A program made the position numbers and the translations under genes. From the NCBI RefSeq assembly GCF_018918325.1, contig NZ_JAHLQH010000053.1, forward strand, positions 23,165 through 87,164: a stretch of DNA of 64,000 nt. The letters are read 5' to 3'. Under the pieces are notes generated by a model. The model saw only the letters and a program-made list of their open reading frames with translations, was not told the origin of the DNA and did not search any database. Source of the DNA: Clostridium sp. MSJ-8. Lineage in GTDB: Bacteria; Bacillota; Clostridia; Clostridiales; Clostridiaceae. Below, piece by piece: positions 1 to 9,883 of the stretch. How positions within the stretch are numbered: the first letter of the stretch is position 1; every line of letters starts with the position of its first letter.

Positions 1-1
1 G

Positions 2-1309
2 ACCCAAAAAGAAGCCATTAAAGCACTTAATAAAGAACTTCATTTAGATGAAGCGAAAAAACCCTTGAAGATAGCTGTTGGTGATAAAGTTAATACTTAT
101 GATTATAATGATATAGAATTATCTTGTGATTTAAACAAAGCTGTAAATAAAGCTATTAGATATGGAAAAGAAAAAAACATATTTAAAAGAAGTTCTATGA
201 TATCAAAAGGATGTAAGAAAGAGATTGATGTTTCAATAACATATAATGGCGCAAAATTAAAAGAATTAGAAGCTAAGATTATGGAAGATGTCAATATAGA
301 GGCTACTAATGCTAAAATAACAATTAATAATGGAAATATCACAATTACTCCAGAACAAGTAGGATATAAAATAAGTGCAAAAAAACTGCATGACGAATTA
401 ATTACTAAATTAACAAAACATATGAATAGTTCAGTAATGAAAATAAGTTTAAAGAAGACTAACCCTACAGTTAAAGAAGCAGATTTAAAGAAGATAAAAT
501 CTACACCTATGTCAACATATACAACATATTATGGTGCTTCTACAGCTGATAGAGCTGAAAATGTACAAATAGCTGCATCATTAGTAAATGGAACAGTACT
601 TATGCCTAATGAAGAATTTAGTTATAGTGAAGTTTCACAAAGAGGAAGAGGACAGTATAAAAATGCTGCAGTATATGTTAATAATAAAGTTGAACAAGCA
701 GAAGCAGGAGGAATATGTCAAGTATCTTCAACCTTATATAATGCTGTTATGAGAGCTAACATAAGGTCTACTCAAAGAACTAATCACTCACTTCCAGTTT
801 CTTATGTGCCTAAAGGCTTAGATGCTACTGTTTCATGGGGATATTTAGATTATAAATTTAAAAATCCATATGATTTTCCTGTATATTTAGAAGCAATTGC
901 ATCAGGTGGAGCTTTAACAATAAATGTTTATGGAGATATTTCAGCATTAAAAGGAATAACATATGATTTAACTAGTAATGTATTAGAAACAATACAGCCA
1001 GAAACAGTATATGAAGATGATGCAAATTTAAATGAAGGAGTAGAGGTAGTAGAACAAGGTGGACAAGTAGGATATAAAGTTGAATCTTATATAATAGGGT
1101 ATAAAGATGGAAAGGAAGTATCAAAAGAGCTTATAGCAAATGATACATATGCTGTTACTAATCAAATAGTTAAGAGAGGAACTAGAAAACCAGAAGTAAC
1201 TACTAAAGAAGAGCAAGCAGTACCGGAAGACAATACTTCAGAGAAAACAGAAGAAAATAATGATTCAAATGAACAGAAGCCGCAAGAAGAATCAGAAAAT
1301 GAGCAATAA
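2..1309 (+). CDS. VanW family protein, N-terminus outside the window
   Basis: The frame is open from base 2, so the start lies upstream and only the last 435 residues are visible. The first part (to about residue 120) has the look of a peptidoglycan-binding YoaR-type domain. The VanW domain follows, with the family core around TYYGASTADRAENVQIAA, the segment GTVLMPNEEFSYSEVSQRGRG and the motif GGICQVSSTLYNAVMRA. The C-terminal 45 residues are a Glu/Asn-rich low-complexity tail. VanW proteins are envelope proteins of poorly defined function, first noted in vancomycin-resistance clusters; there is no van cluster here, so no resistance role is inferred. An internal TTG at position 65 is not the start. 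Confidence 0.85.
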   Translation, partial: TQKEAIKALNKELHLDEAKKPLKIAVGDKVNTYDYNDIELSCDLNKAVNKAIRYGKEKNIFKRSSMISKGCKKEIDVSITYNGAKLKELEAKIMEDVNIEATNAKITINNGNITITPEQVGYKISAKKLHDELITKLTKHMNSSVMKISLKKTNPTVKEADLKKIKSTPMSTYTTYYGASTADRAENVQIAASLVNGTVLMPNEEFSYSEVSQRGRGQYKNAAVYVNNKVEQAEAGGICQVSSTLYNAVMRANIRSTQRTNHSLPVSYVPKGLDATVSWGYLDYKFKNPYDFPVYLEAIASGGALTINVYGDISALKGITYDLTSNVLETIQPETVYEDDANLNEGVEVVEQGGQVGYKVESYIIGYKDGKEVSKELIANDTYAVTNQIVKRGTRKPEVTTKEEQAVPEDNTSEKTEENNDSNEQKPQEESENEQ

Positions 1310-1408
1310 ATGTAACAAAGCATTTTTTATAGATATTTATTTTTTATCTGAAATGTAGTATTATTTTTAGTAATGAATTTATGTCTATATACAATGGAGG
1401 CTGGAAAA

Positions 1409-1870
1409 ATGAATTTTAATATAGTTTTATATCAACCAGAGATACCACAGAATACTGGCAATATAGCTAGAACTTGTGTATTAACTGATTGCAAATTGCA
1501 TCTTATAAAACCATTAGGATTTGAATTAGATGAAAAACATTTAAAAAGAGCAGGGTTAGATTATTGGAAATATCTTGATCTTGAAGTTCATGAAAGCTAT
1601 GAAGATTTTATGAAAAAATACGGAAACAATAAGATATATCTAGCATCTACTCATGGCAGTGAGTTCTATGATGAGATAGAATTTAAACAAGGCGACTTTA
1701 TAATGTTTGGTAGAGAAACATGTGGTGTTCCAGAAGATGTACATAATGCTTGTGAAAACATGAGAGTTCCTATGATTAAGAGCAGTGATAGAAGTCTTAA
1801 TTTATCTAATACGGTAGCAATTATAGCTTATGAAGCATTAAAGCAAATAGGATTTCCTAATATGAAGTAA
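1409..1870 (+). CDS. trmL: tRNA (cytidine(34)-2'-O)-methyltransferase TrmL
   Basis: A 153-residue SPOUT-class methyltransferase of the TrmL/YibK type, which 2'-O-methylates the wobble nucleotide of tRNA-Leu isoacceptors using SAM. The sequence opens with IVLYQPEIPQNTGNIART, typical of the family, and ends with the trefoil-knot SAM site: the segment IMFGRETCGVPEDV followed by MIKSSDRSLNLSNTVAI. The length is that of YibK. An in-frame ATG at 1373 exists, but GGAGG at 1396-1400 sits 8 bases before the ATG at 1409, and the family starts at that point. It lies between vanW and degV and is probably transcribed separately from the first gene. Confidence 0.92.
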   Translation: MNFNIVLYQPEIPQNTGNIARTCVLTDCKLHLIKPLGFELDEKHLKRAGLDYWKYLDLEVHESYEDFMKKYGNNKIYLASTHGSEFYDEIEFKQGDFIMFGRETCGVPEDVHNACENMRVPMIKSSDRSLNLSNTVAIIAYEALKQIGFPNMK

Positions 1871-1881
1871 TCAGGAATAGG

Positions 1882-2733
1882 ATGGTGAATATGGAAAAGA
1901 TCAAGATAATAACAGATAGTTCAGCAGATATGCCTAAAGAAATATTTAGAGAACTGGATATAGAGGTATTACCACTTTTGATAAATTTTGGCGAGAAGAG
2001 CTATCTAGATGGAGTAGATATAACTATAGATGAATTATTTAAGAGAATAGATGAAGGAGATGTATTCCCCAATACTTCACAAGTAACACCAGTTAGATTT
2101 CAAGAGGCATTCAAAAAATATTTAGATGAAGGATATAAGATTATATCTATACATTTATCATCAAATATGAGTGGAACATATCAATCAGCATGTATGGCAA
2201 AAGAACTTCTAGAAAGTGATGATATATATGTTATAGATTCACAAACAGTAACAGCAGGGTTAGCACTTCTAGCTTATAGAGCAGCTAAATTAAGAGATAA
2301 AGGCATGAGTATAGAAGAGATAGTTAGTGATTTAGAAGAGATGAAAGGAAAAATATCTGAATCATTATGTTTTGAATCATTAGATAATCTTATAAAAGGT
2401 GGAAGAATATCTAAGACTGTAGGTGTAGTTACAGGAATGCTTGGGATAAAACTCATATTATATGTAAAAGATGGTTTAATGGCTGTAAAAGATAAAGTAA
2501 GAGGAAATAAGAAAGCAGTTAAGAGGATAATAAAAGATATAGAAGATTTAGTTCCTATTGAGGATATGCCTGTTGTATTAATAAATGTTAATTATGATGA
2601 AGTATGCAACGAATTAAGAAAATATCTACAAGACAACAATATTTTTACTATAGAAACGAAGGTTGGATGCACTGTCGGGATTCATTCTGGAAATAATGCT
2701 ACAGGAGTATTTTTCTTTGCTAAAAATATGTGA
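1882..2733 (+). CDS. DegV family protein (fatty-acid binding)
   Basis: A 283-residue DegV protein. Family members bind one fatty acid and can present it to the kinase FakA; no fakA lies beside it here, so the partner is unknown. Visible family features are the N-terminal IKIITDSSADMPKE, the TSQVTP segment, the SSNMSGTYQSA fatty-acid-binding loop, the segment CFESLDNLIKGGRIS and a C-terminal HSGNNATGVFF. The start could be ATG 1882 or ATG 1891, since both have a purine-rich site nearby; family alignments would favour the shorter form. It begins 12 bases after trmL and is probably co-transcribed with it. Confidence 0.9.
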   Translation: MVNMEKIKIITDSSADMPKEIFRELDIEVLPLLINFGEKSYLDGVDITIDELFKRIDEGDVFPNTSQVTPVRFQEAFKKYLDEGYKIISIHLSSNMSGTYQSACMAKELLESDDIYVIDSQTVTAGLALLAYRAAKLRDKGMSIEEIVSDLEEMKGKISESLCFESLDNLIKGGRISKTVGVVTGMLGIKLILYVKDGLMAVKDKVRGNKKAVKRIIKDIEDLVPIEDMPVVLINVNYDEVCNELRKYLQDNNIFTIETKVGCTVGIHSGNNATGVFFFAKNM

Positions 2734-2822
2734 AAATTGAGAATTTAAAATTGAGAATTGAGAATTTAGAAGGTATAATTTTAAATTTTTAATTCTCAAT
2801 TCTTAATTTAAAAGGTATAATA
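2734..2822 (+). repeat. AT-rich direct/inverted repeat built on ATTGAGAATT
   Basis: Directly after degV the unit ATTGAGAATT recurs about three times on the + strand (2736-2768). It is answered by an imperfect inverted copy, AATTCTCAATTCTTAATT, at about 2789-2808, giving a possible long hairpin. AAGGTATAAT occurs at both ends as a short direct repeat. It could serve as a terminator for degV, although no clean T-run follows, or be a small palindromic intergenic element. Confidence 0.5.
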
Positions 2823-2909
2823 TAAAATAAGTACATGAATAAAAATAACAGAAAGTAGGAACAATATTTGTGTATTTGAATAAAAAATAAAAAAAAATTA
2901 TAGAAACAC

Positions 2910-2938
2910 TTTAAAAGTTATAAAATCTGTTTTATAAT
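2910..2938 (+). promoter_or_regulatory. putative promoter of the cggR-gapA operon
   Basis: TATAAT at 2933-2938 is a perfect -10 box. A weak -35 (TTTAAA, 2910-2915) lies 17 bases upstream. Transcription would start near 2945, directly before the CggR operator, as in the known roadblock arrangement of Bacillus. Confidence 0.55.
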
Positions 2939-2947
2939 AATAGATGT

Positions 2948-2982
2948 GGGACATTTAGAGATTTAGTGGGACATTGTTAGAC
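2948..2982 (+). promoter_or_regulatory. CggR operator
   Basis: Two copies of GGGAC-N6-AGA(T/C) occur as direct repeats: GGGAC at 2948-2952 with AGAT at 2959-2962, and GGGAC at 2968-2972 with AGAC at 2979-2982. The half-site spacings (6 and 5 bases between elements) equal those I recall for the Bacillus subtilis operator CGGGAC-N6-TGTC-N4-CGGGAC-N6-TGTC. The position just after the -10 box and before cggR fits autorepression relieved by fructose-1,6-bisphosphate. Confidence 0.8.
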
Positions 2983-2999
2983 CAAAGGGGTGTTTAAAC

Positions 3000-4037
3000 T
3001 TGCAGGAAATATTAAAACTAGAAATGAAGATAGTTCCTGAACTTATAGAGTTATTAGATAAGAGGTATAACATTCTAAGGACTATTTATTATAAGCAACC
3101 TATAGGAAGACGTGTATTAGCTACTGATCTTAATTTAGGTGAGAGAATAGTTAGAACAGAGATTAACTTTCTTAAGTCTCAAGGTCTTATACAGATTAAT
3201 ACGCCAGGTATGACAGTAACTGAGAGTGGAGAAGAATTAGTTAATAGTCTAAGGGGCTTTATATATGAAATAAAAGGCCTTTCAGATATGGAACACAAGG
3301 TTAAAGAATTACTTAACATTGAAAAAGTAATAATAGTACCGGGAGATGCAGACGAGAATCCCACAATATTAAAAGACTTAGGCAAGGCTTGTGCGAATTA
3401 CCTTAAAGATGTTATTAGAGATAAAGATATAATAGCTATAACAGGTGGAAGTACACTTAAGGAAGTTGTAGAAGCTTTTAAACCTAATAATAGTTATCAA
3501 GATATCCTTGTAGTACCAGCAAGAGGTGGTATGGGGAGAAAAGTAGAAACACAAGCTAATACTTTAGCAGCTTCTTTTGCAAAGAAGTTAAAAGGTAACT
3601 ATAAGATGCTTCATATACCAGATAATTTATCTTTGGATTTAATAGATACTTTGATTAAACAAAAAGATATAAAAGAGGTTATTGACTATATTCATAAATC
3701 TGATATATTAATTTATGGAATAGGTAATGCTCTTAAGATGGCAGAGAAGAGGGGAGCATCAAGAGAAGAAGTAGAGAGACTTGTTGAATTACATGCTGTT
3801 GGAGAAGCTTTTGGATGTTATTTCAATAAGGATTCAGAAGTGGTTTCACAGAATGCAGCTATAGGTATAAACTTCTTAGAAGCAAAAAATATAAGAAGAC
3901 AAGTAGCTGTAGCAGGAGGAATGAGCAAGGCAGATGCAGTTATTTCTACTCAACTTAATAATACACATGGTGTCTTAGTAACAGATGAAGCTATAGGTAG
4001 AGAAATAATTTCTAGATTATCTAAAGACACTAATTAA
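3000..4037 (+). CDS. cggR: central glycolytic genes repressor CggR
   Basis: A 345-residue SorC/DeoR-family repressor. Residues 1-70 form a winged helix-turn-helix (segment LATDLNLGERIVRTEINFLKSQGLI). The rest is the sugar-phosphate-binding SorC domain, with ITGGSTLKEVVEAF, VVPARGGMG and the C-terminal AVAGGMSKADAVIS. It is predicted to block the gapA operon and to release DNA when fructose-1,6-bisphosphate is high. The TTG start is supported by AAAGGGG at 2984-2990, nine bases upstream. It is the first gene of the operon and precedes gapA by 67 bases, the usual Firmicute order. Confidence 0.95.
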   Translation: MQEILKLEMKIVPELIELLDKRYNILRTIYYKQPIGRRVLATDLNLGERIVRTEINFLKSQGLIQINTPGMTVTESGEELVNSLRGFIYEIKGLSDMEHKVKELLNIEKVIIVPGDADENPTILKDLGKACANYLKDVIRDKDIIAITGGSTLKEVVEAFKPNNSYQDILVVPARGGMGRKVETQANTLAASFAKKLKGNYKMLHIPDNLSLDLIDTLIKQKDIKEVIDYIHKSDILIYGIGNALKMAEKRGASREEVERLVELHAVGEAFGCYFNKDSEVVSQNAAIGINFLEAKNIRRQVAVAGGMSKADAVISTQLNNTHGVLVTDEAIGREIISRLSKDTN

Positions 4038-4104
4038 TTAATTTCGTTATAAAATTTATTTTTATAAAATAAAAAACAACTATCTTTTTAGGAGGTAATT
4101 ATTA

Positions 4105-5121
4105 ATGGCAAATGTAAAAGTAGCAATTAATGGTTTTGGACGTATAGGACGTCTAGCATTCAGACAAATGTTCGGAGCAGAAGGTTATGAAGTAGTTGCA
4201 ATCAACGACTTAACAAGCCCTAAGATGTTAGCTCACTTATTAAAATATGATTCAGCTCAAGGTAAATATGCTTTAGCTGACAAAGTAACAGCTGGTGAAG
4301 ATTCAATCACAGTTGATGGAAAAGAAATCAAGATTTATGCAAAAGCTGACGCTAAGGAACTTCCATGGGGAGAAATCGGAGTAGACGTAGTATTAGAATG
4401 TACTGGATTCTACACTTCAAAAGCAAAAGCTGAAGCTCATATAGCTGCAGGTGCTAAGAAAGTTGTTATTTCAGCTCCAGCTGGAAATGACCTTCCAACA
4501 ATTGTTTACAGCGTAAATGAAAATACATTAAAAGCAACTGATACAGTTATCTCAGCTGCATCATGTACAACTAACTGTTTAGCTCCAATGGCTAACACAT
4601 TAAACAACTTAGCTAAGATCAAGAAAGGATACATGACTACTATCCATGCTTACACTGGAGATCAAATGACTCTTGATGGACCTCAAAGAAAAGGTGATTT
4701 AAGAAGAGCTAGAGCTGCAGCTGTTAACATAGTACCAAACTCAACTGGTGCTGCAAAAGCTATCGGATTAGTTATCCCTGAATTAAAAGGTGTATTAGAC
4801 GGATGTGCTCAAAGAGTTCCAGTTCCAACTGGTTCATTAACTCAATTAGTAGCTGTTGTTGATGGAAAAGTTACAGAAGAACAAGTTAACGCTGCTATGA
4901 AAGCTGCTGCTTCTGATTCATTCGGATACACTGAAGAAGAATTAGTTTCTTCAGATATCGTAGGAATTACTTACGGTTCATTATTCGATGCAACTCAAAC
5001 AAAAGTTATGGATATGGGAGATGGAACAACTTTAGTTAAAGTTGTATCATGGTACGACAACGAAAATTCATACACTAGCCAAATGGTTAGAACTATAAAA
5101 TACTTCGCTGAATTAGCTTAA
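4105..5121 (+). CDS. gapA: glyceraldehyde-3-phosphate dehydrogenase (NAD, glycolytic)
   Basis: A 338-residue enzyme that oxidises and phosphorylates glyceraldehyde-3-phosphate to 1,3-bisphosphoglycerate in the cytoplasm. The N-terminal Rossmann motif is INGFGRIGR. The catalytic Cys154 sits in [12 protein letters not shown], and the phosphate-binding and catalytic regions ([35 protein letters not shown]) are complete. A strong AGGAGGT site precedes the ATG. Codon use is visibly more optimised (many GTT, AAC and TTC codons) than in neighbouring genes, as expected for a highly expressed gene. Confidence 0.98.
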   Translation: MANVKVAINGFGRIGRLAFRQMFGAEGYEVVAINDLTSPKMLAHLLKYDSAQGKYALADKVTAGEDSITVDGKEIKIYAKADAKELPWGEIGVDVVLECTGFYTSKAKAEAHIAAGAKKVVISAPAGNDLPTIVYSVNENTLKATDTVISAASCTTNCLAPMANTLNNLAKIKKGYMTTIHAYTGDQMTLDGPQRKGDLRRARAAAVNIVPNSTGAAKAIGLVIPELKGVLDGCAQRVPVPTGSLTQLVAVVDGKVTEEQVNAAMKAAASDSFGYTEEELVSSDIVGITYGSLFDATQTKVMDMGDGTTLVKVVSWYDNENSYTSQMVRTIKYFAELA

Positions 5122-5162
5122 TTTAGTGAATTGGATTTTGATTGCTTTAATATATTTTAGCA

Positions 5163-5218
5163 GTCTTATAAGATCCTAAAGGAAGAAGGGTCTGGTCTCT
5201 AAGGCATACTTATAAGAC
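5163..5218 (+). promoter_or_regulatory. 10-bp inverted repeat that can compete with the gapA-pgk terminator
   Basis: GTCTTATAAG (5163-5172) and CTTATAAGAC (5209-5218) are exact reverse complements and can form a 10-bp stem around the left arm of the terminator hairpin. The right arm shares AGAC (5215-5218) with that terminator, so the two structures exclude each other. This is the layout of an antiterminator/terminator pair or of an RNA-processing site; which one is inference. Confidence 0.5.
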
Positions 5219-5231
5219 CGGGCTCTTTTTT
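5188..5231 (+). terminator. intrinsic terminator-like hairpin between gapA and pgk
   Basis: GGGTCTGGTCT (5188-5198) pairs, with some G-U pairs, with AGACCGGGCTC (5215-5225). Six T residues follow (5226-5231). It lies inside the glycolytic operon and would lower pgk-tpiA expression relative to gapA unless the alternative stem forms. Confidence 0.65.
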
Positions 5232-5262
5232 GTAAAATAATTAAATTTTTGAGGTGAAAAGA

Positions 5263-6456
5263 ATGGGCTATAATAAAAAGACTATAGAAGATATAGATGT
5301 TAAAGGTAAAAGAGTTTTAGTTAGATGCGATTTTAACGTTCCATTAAAAGATGGAGTTATAACTGATATAAACAGATTAAACGGTGCTCTACCAACTATT
5401 CAATATTTAATTAAGAATGGAGCAAAAGTTATATTATGTTCACATATGGGTAAACCAAAGGGTGAACCAAAGCCAGAATTATCTTTAGCACCAGTTGCAA
5501 AGAAATTAAGCGAAATGTTAGGAAAAGAAGTAGTTTTTGCTGCAGATGATAATGTTGTAGGAGAAAATGCTAAAAAAGCTGTTGCTGCTATGAAAGATGG
5601 AGATGTAGTATTATTAGAAAATACTAGATACAGAAAAGAAGAAACTAAGAATGGAGAAGAATTCTCTAAAGAATTAGCTTCACTTGCTGAGGTATTTGTA
5701 AATGATGCATTTGGTACTGCTCACAGAGCTCACTGTTCAACAGTAGGTGTTACAAATTACTTAGATACAGCTGCATGTGGATACTTAATTCAAAAAGAAT
5801 TAAAATTCTTAGGAGAAGCTGTAAACAATCCAGTTAGACCTTTCGTTGCAATATTAGGTGGATCAAAAGTATCTGATAAGATCAACGTTATTAACAACTT
5901 ATTAGAAAAAGTTGATACATTAATAATCGGTGGTGGAATGGCTTATACATTCTTAAAGGCTCAAGGATATGAAATAGGAACTTCATTATGTGAAGATGAC
6001 AAGATGGATTATGCTAAAGAAATGATGGCAAAGGCTAAAGAAAAAGGAGTTAAGTTCTTATTACCAGTAGATCACAGAGTTGCTGCTGAATTCAAAGATG
6101 TAGCTGCTACAGTTACTGATGATGAAAATATTCCAGCTGGAAACATGGGATTAGATATCGGACCAAAGACAGAAAAATTATATGCTGATGCTGTTAAAGA
6201 AGCTAAGACTGTTATCTGGAATGGACCAATGGGAGTATTCGAATTCGAAAACTTCAACAAAGGAACTATTGCAGTAGCAAAAGCTATGGCTGATTCTGAT
6301 GCTACAACAGTTATCGGTGGAGGAGACTCAGCTGCTGCTGTTAATACATTAGGATTTGGAGACAAGATGACTCACATCTCAACTGGTGGTGGAGCTTCAC
6401 TTGAATTCTTAGAAGGTAAAGTATTACCAGGTATAGATGCATTAAATGATAAATAA
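5263..6456 (+). CDS. pgk: phosphoglycerate kinase
   Basis: A 397-residue two-domain kinase that makes ATP from 1,3-bisphosphoglycerate. The N-terminal substrate domain has [19 protein letters not shown] and ENTRYRKEE. The C-terminal nucleotide domain has [21 protein letters not shown] and the GGGDSAAA and [14 protein letters not shown] loops. GAGGTG at 5251-5256 places the start at ATG 5263 rather than at the in-frame GTG 5254, which is itself part of the ribosome site. It is separated from gapA by the double hairpin and from tpiA by 20 bases. Confidence 0.97.
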   Translation: MGYNKKTIEDIDVKGKRVLVRCDFNVPLKDGVITDINRLNGALPTIQYLIKNGAKVILCSHMGKPKGEPKPELSLAPVAKKLSEMLGKEVVFAADDNVVGENAKKAVAAMKDGDVVLLENTRYRKEETKNGEEFSKELASLAEVFVNDAFGTAHRAHCSTVGVTNYLDTAACGYLIQKELKFLGEAVNNPVRPFVAILGGSKVSDKINVINNLLEKVDTLIIGGGMAYTFLKAQGYEIGTSLCEDDKMDYAKEMMAKAKEKGVKFLLPVDHRVAAEFKDVAATVTDDENIPAGNMGLDIGPKTEKLYADAVKEAKTVIWNGPMGVFEFENFNKGTIAVAKAMADSDATTVIGGGDSAAAVNTLGFGDKMTHISTGGGASLEFLEGKVLPGIDALNDK

Positions 6457-6476
6457 TTTATAGAGGTGAATTAATA

Positions 6477-7226
6477 ATGACAAGAAGAGCTGTTATTGCT
6501 GGAAACTGGAAAATGAATAAAACTCCAGAAGAAGCTGCTAAAGTAATAAATGAATTAAAACCATTAGTAAAGGATGCTACTTGTGAAGTAGTTATTTGTC
6601 CTACATTTGTATGTTTAGATGCTGCTATAAAAGCTGCTGCTGGTTCTAACATAAAAATAGGTGCTCAAAATATGCACTTTGAAGAAAGTGGAGCATTTAC
6701 AGGAGAAGTTGCTCCAGGAATGTTAGAAGCTATGGGAGTAGATTATGTTGTATTAGGACATAGTGAAAGAAGAGAATACTTCAACGAAACAGATGAAGCA
6801 TTAAATAAAAAAGTAAAGAAAGCTTTTGAACACAACCTAATTCCTATATTATGTTGTGGAGAAACTCTTGAAGAAAGAGAAAATGGAACAACTAATCAAA
6901 AAGTTGGTTACCAAATAAAATCAGATTTATTCGGATTAACTAAAGAACAAGCAGAAAAAGTTATTATAGCTTATGAACCAATCTGGGCTATAGGAACTGG
7001 AAAAACTGCTACTAAAGAACAAGCAAACGAAACAATAGCTGCTATAAGAAGCGTTGTTGCTGAAATGTTTGGTCAAGAAGTAGCTGATAAAGTAAGAATC
7101 CAATATGGTGGATCAGTTAAACCTAATACAATAGCTGATCAAATGGCTATGTCTGATATAGATGGAGCATTAGTTGGAGGAGCTAGTTTAGTAGCTGATG
7201 ACTTCTCTAAAATAGTAAATTACTAG
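6477..7226 (+). CDS. tpiA: triosephosphate isomerase
   Basis: A 249-residue TIM barrel interconverting dihydroxyacetone phosphate and glyceraldehyde-3-phosphate. The N-terminal GNWKMNK holds the catalytic Lys, GHSERRE the catalytic His, and [12 protein letters not shown] the catalytic Glu and the flexible loop. The phosphate loop YGGSVKP and the C-terminal GALVGGASL are present. AGAGGTGA precedes the ATG. It is the last gene of the operon; gpmI and eno, which often follow in relatives, are not here. Confidence 0.97.
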   Translation: MTRRAVIAGNWKMNKTPEEAAKVINELKPLVKDATCEVVICPTFVCLDAAIKAAAGSNIKIGAQNMHFEESGAFTGEVAPGMLEAMGVDYVVLGHSERREYFNETDEALNKKVKKAFEHNLIPILCCGETLEERENGTTNQKVGYQIKSDLFGLTKEQAEKVIIAYEPIWAIGTGKTATKEQANETIAAIRSVVAEMFGQEVADKVRIQYGGSVKPNTIADQMAMSDIDGALVGGASLVADDFSKIVNY

Positions 7227-7248
7227 AATTAATATAATTTAAGATTAA

Positions 7249-7291
7249 AGGTGTATATCTATTATTGTATATGGATATACATCTTTTTTTT
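7249..7291 (+). terminator. intrinsic terminator after tpiA
   Basis: GTGTATATC (7251-7259) pairs with GATATACAT (7274-7282), closed by one G-U pair, and is followed by a run of eight T residues. It ends the glycolytic operon. Confidence 0.85.
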
Positions 7292-7380
7292 ATCTTCAGC
7301 AAATTATATTTTGTTCTTATTGAACTTTCGAAATAATATATTTTAAAGAGGTTTTAGAAAAATATAAAAGAGGTGCTAGA

Positions 7381-8052
7381 TTGAGATATACCAGGTATGA
7401 TTATAATAAGAGTAGAAAGTTTAATAAAGGAGTATTACAAATGATAATGGTTTTTATTATGGCAGTAGTTATTGGAGTAGTATTATTCAAATTTTTTTCA
7501 AGTGAAATTGAAGGTACTATATTAGTAAATAACAATATTAATGAAAATCAAAAAATAGATAAATCTTCATTGATGATAAAATCTTTTCAATGTGGAGTAT
7601 ATTCTACTGAGGATAGTGCAAAAATTGCAAGAGAAGCTATTCCTCAAAGTATAAATTCAATGATAATTCATGAAGATAATTATTATAAAATAATAGTTGG
7701 ATTTTATGAAGAAAATAGTGATATAGAGAAAAAACTTCAAGAACATAAGATAGACAATTATGAGATAGAATATGAATTACCAATGAAAAAAGAAACAGAT
7801 AAGAAGAGAAATGAAGTAGTAAAAGCATATATGAAGATTATTGAAAAAATATCTCAGGATAATGTAGAAGATATAGATTCAACAGAATTAAAAAAATGGA
7901 TAAAAGATAATTGTAATGGATATGAAGATGAAGTCGATATTGTTAAGTTGGAGAAGTTTACAGATGAATTACCTGATAAGATAAAAAAGGATAATATACC
8001 ACAAATAATGACTAATATATATAATTGTTTACAAAAGTTCAAAAAAAATTAA
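7381..8052 (+). CDS. membrane-anchored SPOR-like protein
   Basis: A 223-residue protein with a basic N-terminus, one membrane helix at about residues 20-37 (MIMVFIMAVVIGVVLFKFF region) and an outside domain. Residues 60-120 resemble a SPOR (peptidoglycan-binding) repeat: a strand with FQCGVYSTEDSAK, then SMIIHEDNYYKIIVGFYEE. The last 90 residues are helical and charged, without a recognised fold. SPOR domains bind denuded glycan at division sites, and the position just ahead of maf-mreBCD fits an envelope role, but this is inferred from weak similarity. TTG start with AGAGGTG eight bases upstream. Confidence 0.6.
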   Translation: MRYTRYDYNKSRKFNKGVLQMIMVFIMAVVIGVVLFKFFSSEIEGTILVNNNINENQKIDKSSLMIKSFQCGVYSTEDSAKIAREAIPQSINSMIIHEDNYYKIIVGFYEENSDIEKKLQEHKIDNYEIEYELPMKKETDKKRNEVVKAYMKIIEKISQDNVEDIDSTELKKWIKDNCNGYEDEVDIVKLEKFTDELPDKIKKDNIPQIMTNIYNCLQKFKKN

Positions 8053-8106
8053 TTCTTAAAAATTAATTAAAAAAAGATATAATTGTTTAAAGCAACTTGT
8101 TTAAGA

Positions 8107-8164
8107 CATTATTTAATGATAAACTATATTAGGTATGAAAAATATAGTTTATCATTAAATGATG
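8107..8164. repeat. 24-bp near-perfect inverted repeat
   Basis: The arms 8107-8130 and 8141-8164 are reverse complements with one mismatch and a 10-base loop. No T-run follows on the + strand. It lies between the SPOR-like gene and maf. It may be a transcript-end structure, an operator, or a small mobile palindrome. Confidence 0.7.
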
Positions 8165-8240
8165 TTATTAGACAGCTATTATTTGATTTTAATATAATAT
8201 TATTTAATGAATTTATAAAACCTTATAGGTAGGATGTGAT

Positions 8241-8816
8241 GTGTTGAATTGTATTTTAGCTTCAGCGTCGCCTAGAAGAAAAGAATTGCTTAAGAGAATT
8301 ATAGATGAATTTCAAGTTGTTACAAGCGATTTTGATGAGAAGTCAGTTCGATTTGATTCATCTGTTGAAGAATATGTAGAAGAATTAGCTTATGGAAAGG
8401 CTAGAAATGTATTAAGTAAGGCAACGGAAGATTCAATAATAATAGCAGCAGATACTATAGTAGTTATAGAGGGTAAGATATTGGGTAAACCTAAAGACGA
8501 TTTAGATGCATATAAAATGCTACAATTACTTAGTGACAATGTTCATGAGGTATATACAGGTATTGTTGTGATAAATACGTATAATAATAAAGTGCTTAAA
8601 TCGGTAGAGAAAACAAAAGTTAAGTTTTCCAAGTTAAATGAAGAAGATATAAGAGGATATATAGAAACAGGCGAACCAATGGACAAAGCGGCAGCATACG
8701 GAATACAAGGTAAAGGTGGCGTTTTTGTAGAAAAGATAGAAGGATGCTTCTATAATGTTGTTGGATTACCATTAAACAGATTAAGAAAAATGTTATTAGA
8801 GATAGTAGAAGATTAG
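8241..8816 (+). CDS. maf: Maf nucleotide pyrophosphatase (house-cleaning NTPase)
   Basis: A 191-residue Maf protein, hydrolysing dTTP, UTP or modified nucleotides to the monophosphate. Family marks are the N-terminal ILASASPRRKELL, the ADTIVVIEGKILGKP segment with the catalytic Asp, HEVYTGI, and the C-terminal AAAYGIQGKGGVFVEKIEGCFYNVVGLP. Overproduction of Maf blocks septation in Bacillus, and the gene commonly precedes the mre genes, as here. Start GTG 8241, or TTG 8244 directly after; AGGATGTGAT is the ribosome site. Confidence 0.93.
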   Translation: MLNCILASASPRRKELLKRIIDEFQVVTSDFDEKSVRFDSSVEEYVEELAYGKARNVLSKATEDSIIIAADTIVVIEGKILGKPKDDLDAYKMLQLLSDNVHEVYTGIVVINTYNNKVLKSVEKTKVKFSKLNEEDIRGYIETGEPMDKAAAYGIQGKGGVFVEKIEGCFYNVVGLPLNRLRKMLLEIVED

Positions 8817-8825
8817 TTTTATTAA

Positions 8826-9881
<1,056 letters not shown>

Positions 9882-9883
9882 TA

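Noticed and set aside
2..1309. Vancomycin-resistance role of the VanW-domain protein
   Set aside because: No vanH/A/X or VanRS genes are nearby, and VanW domains are common in non-resistant clostridia.
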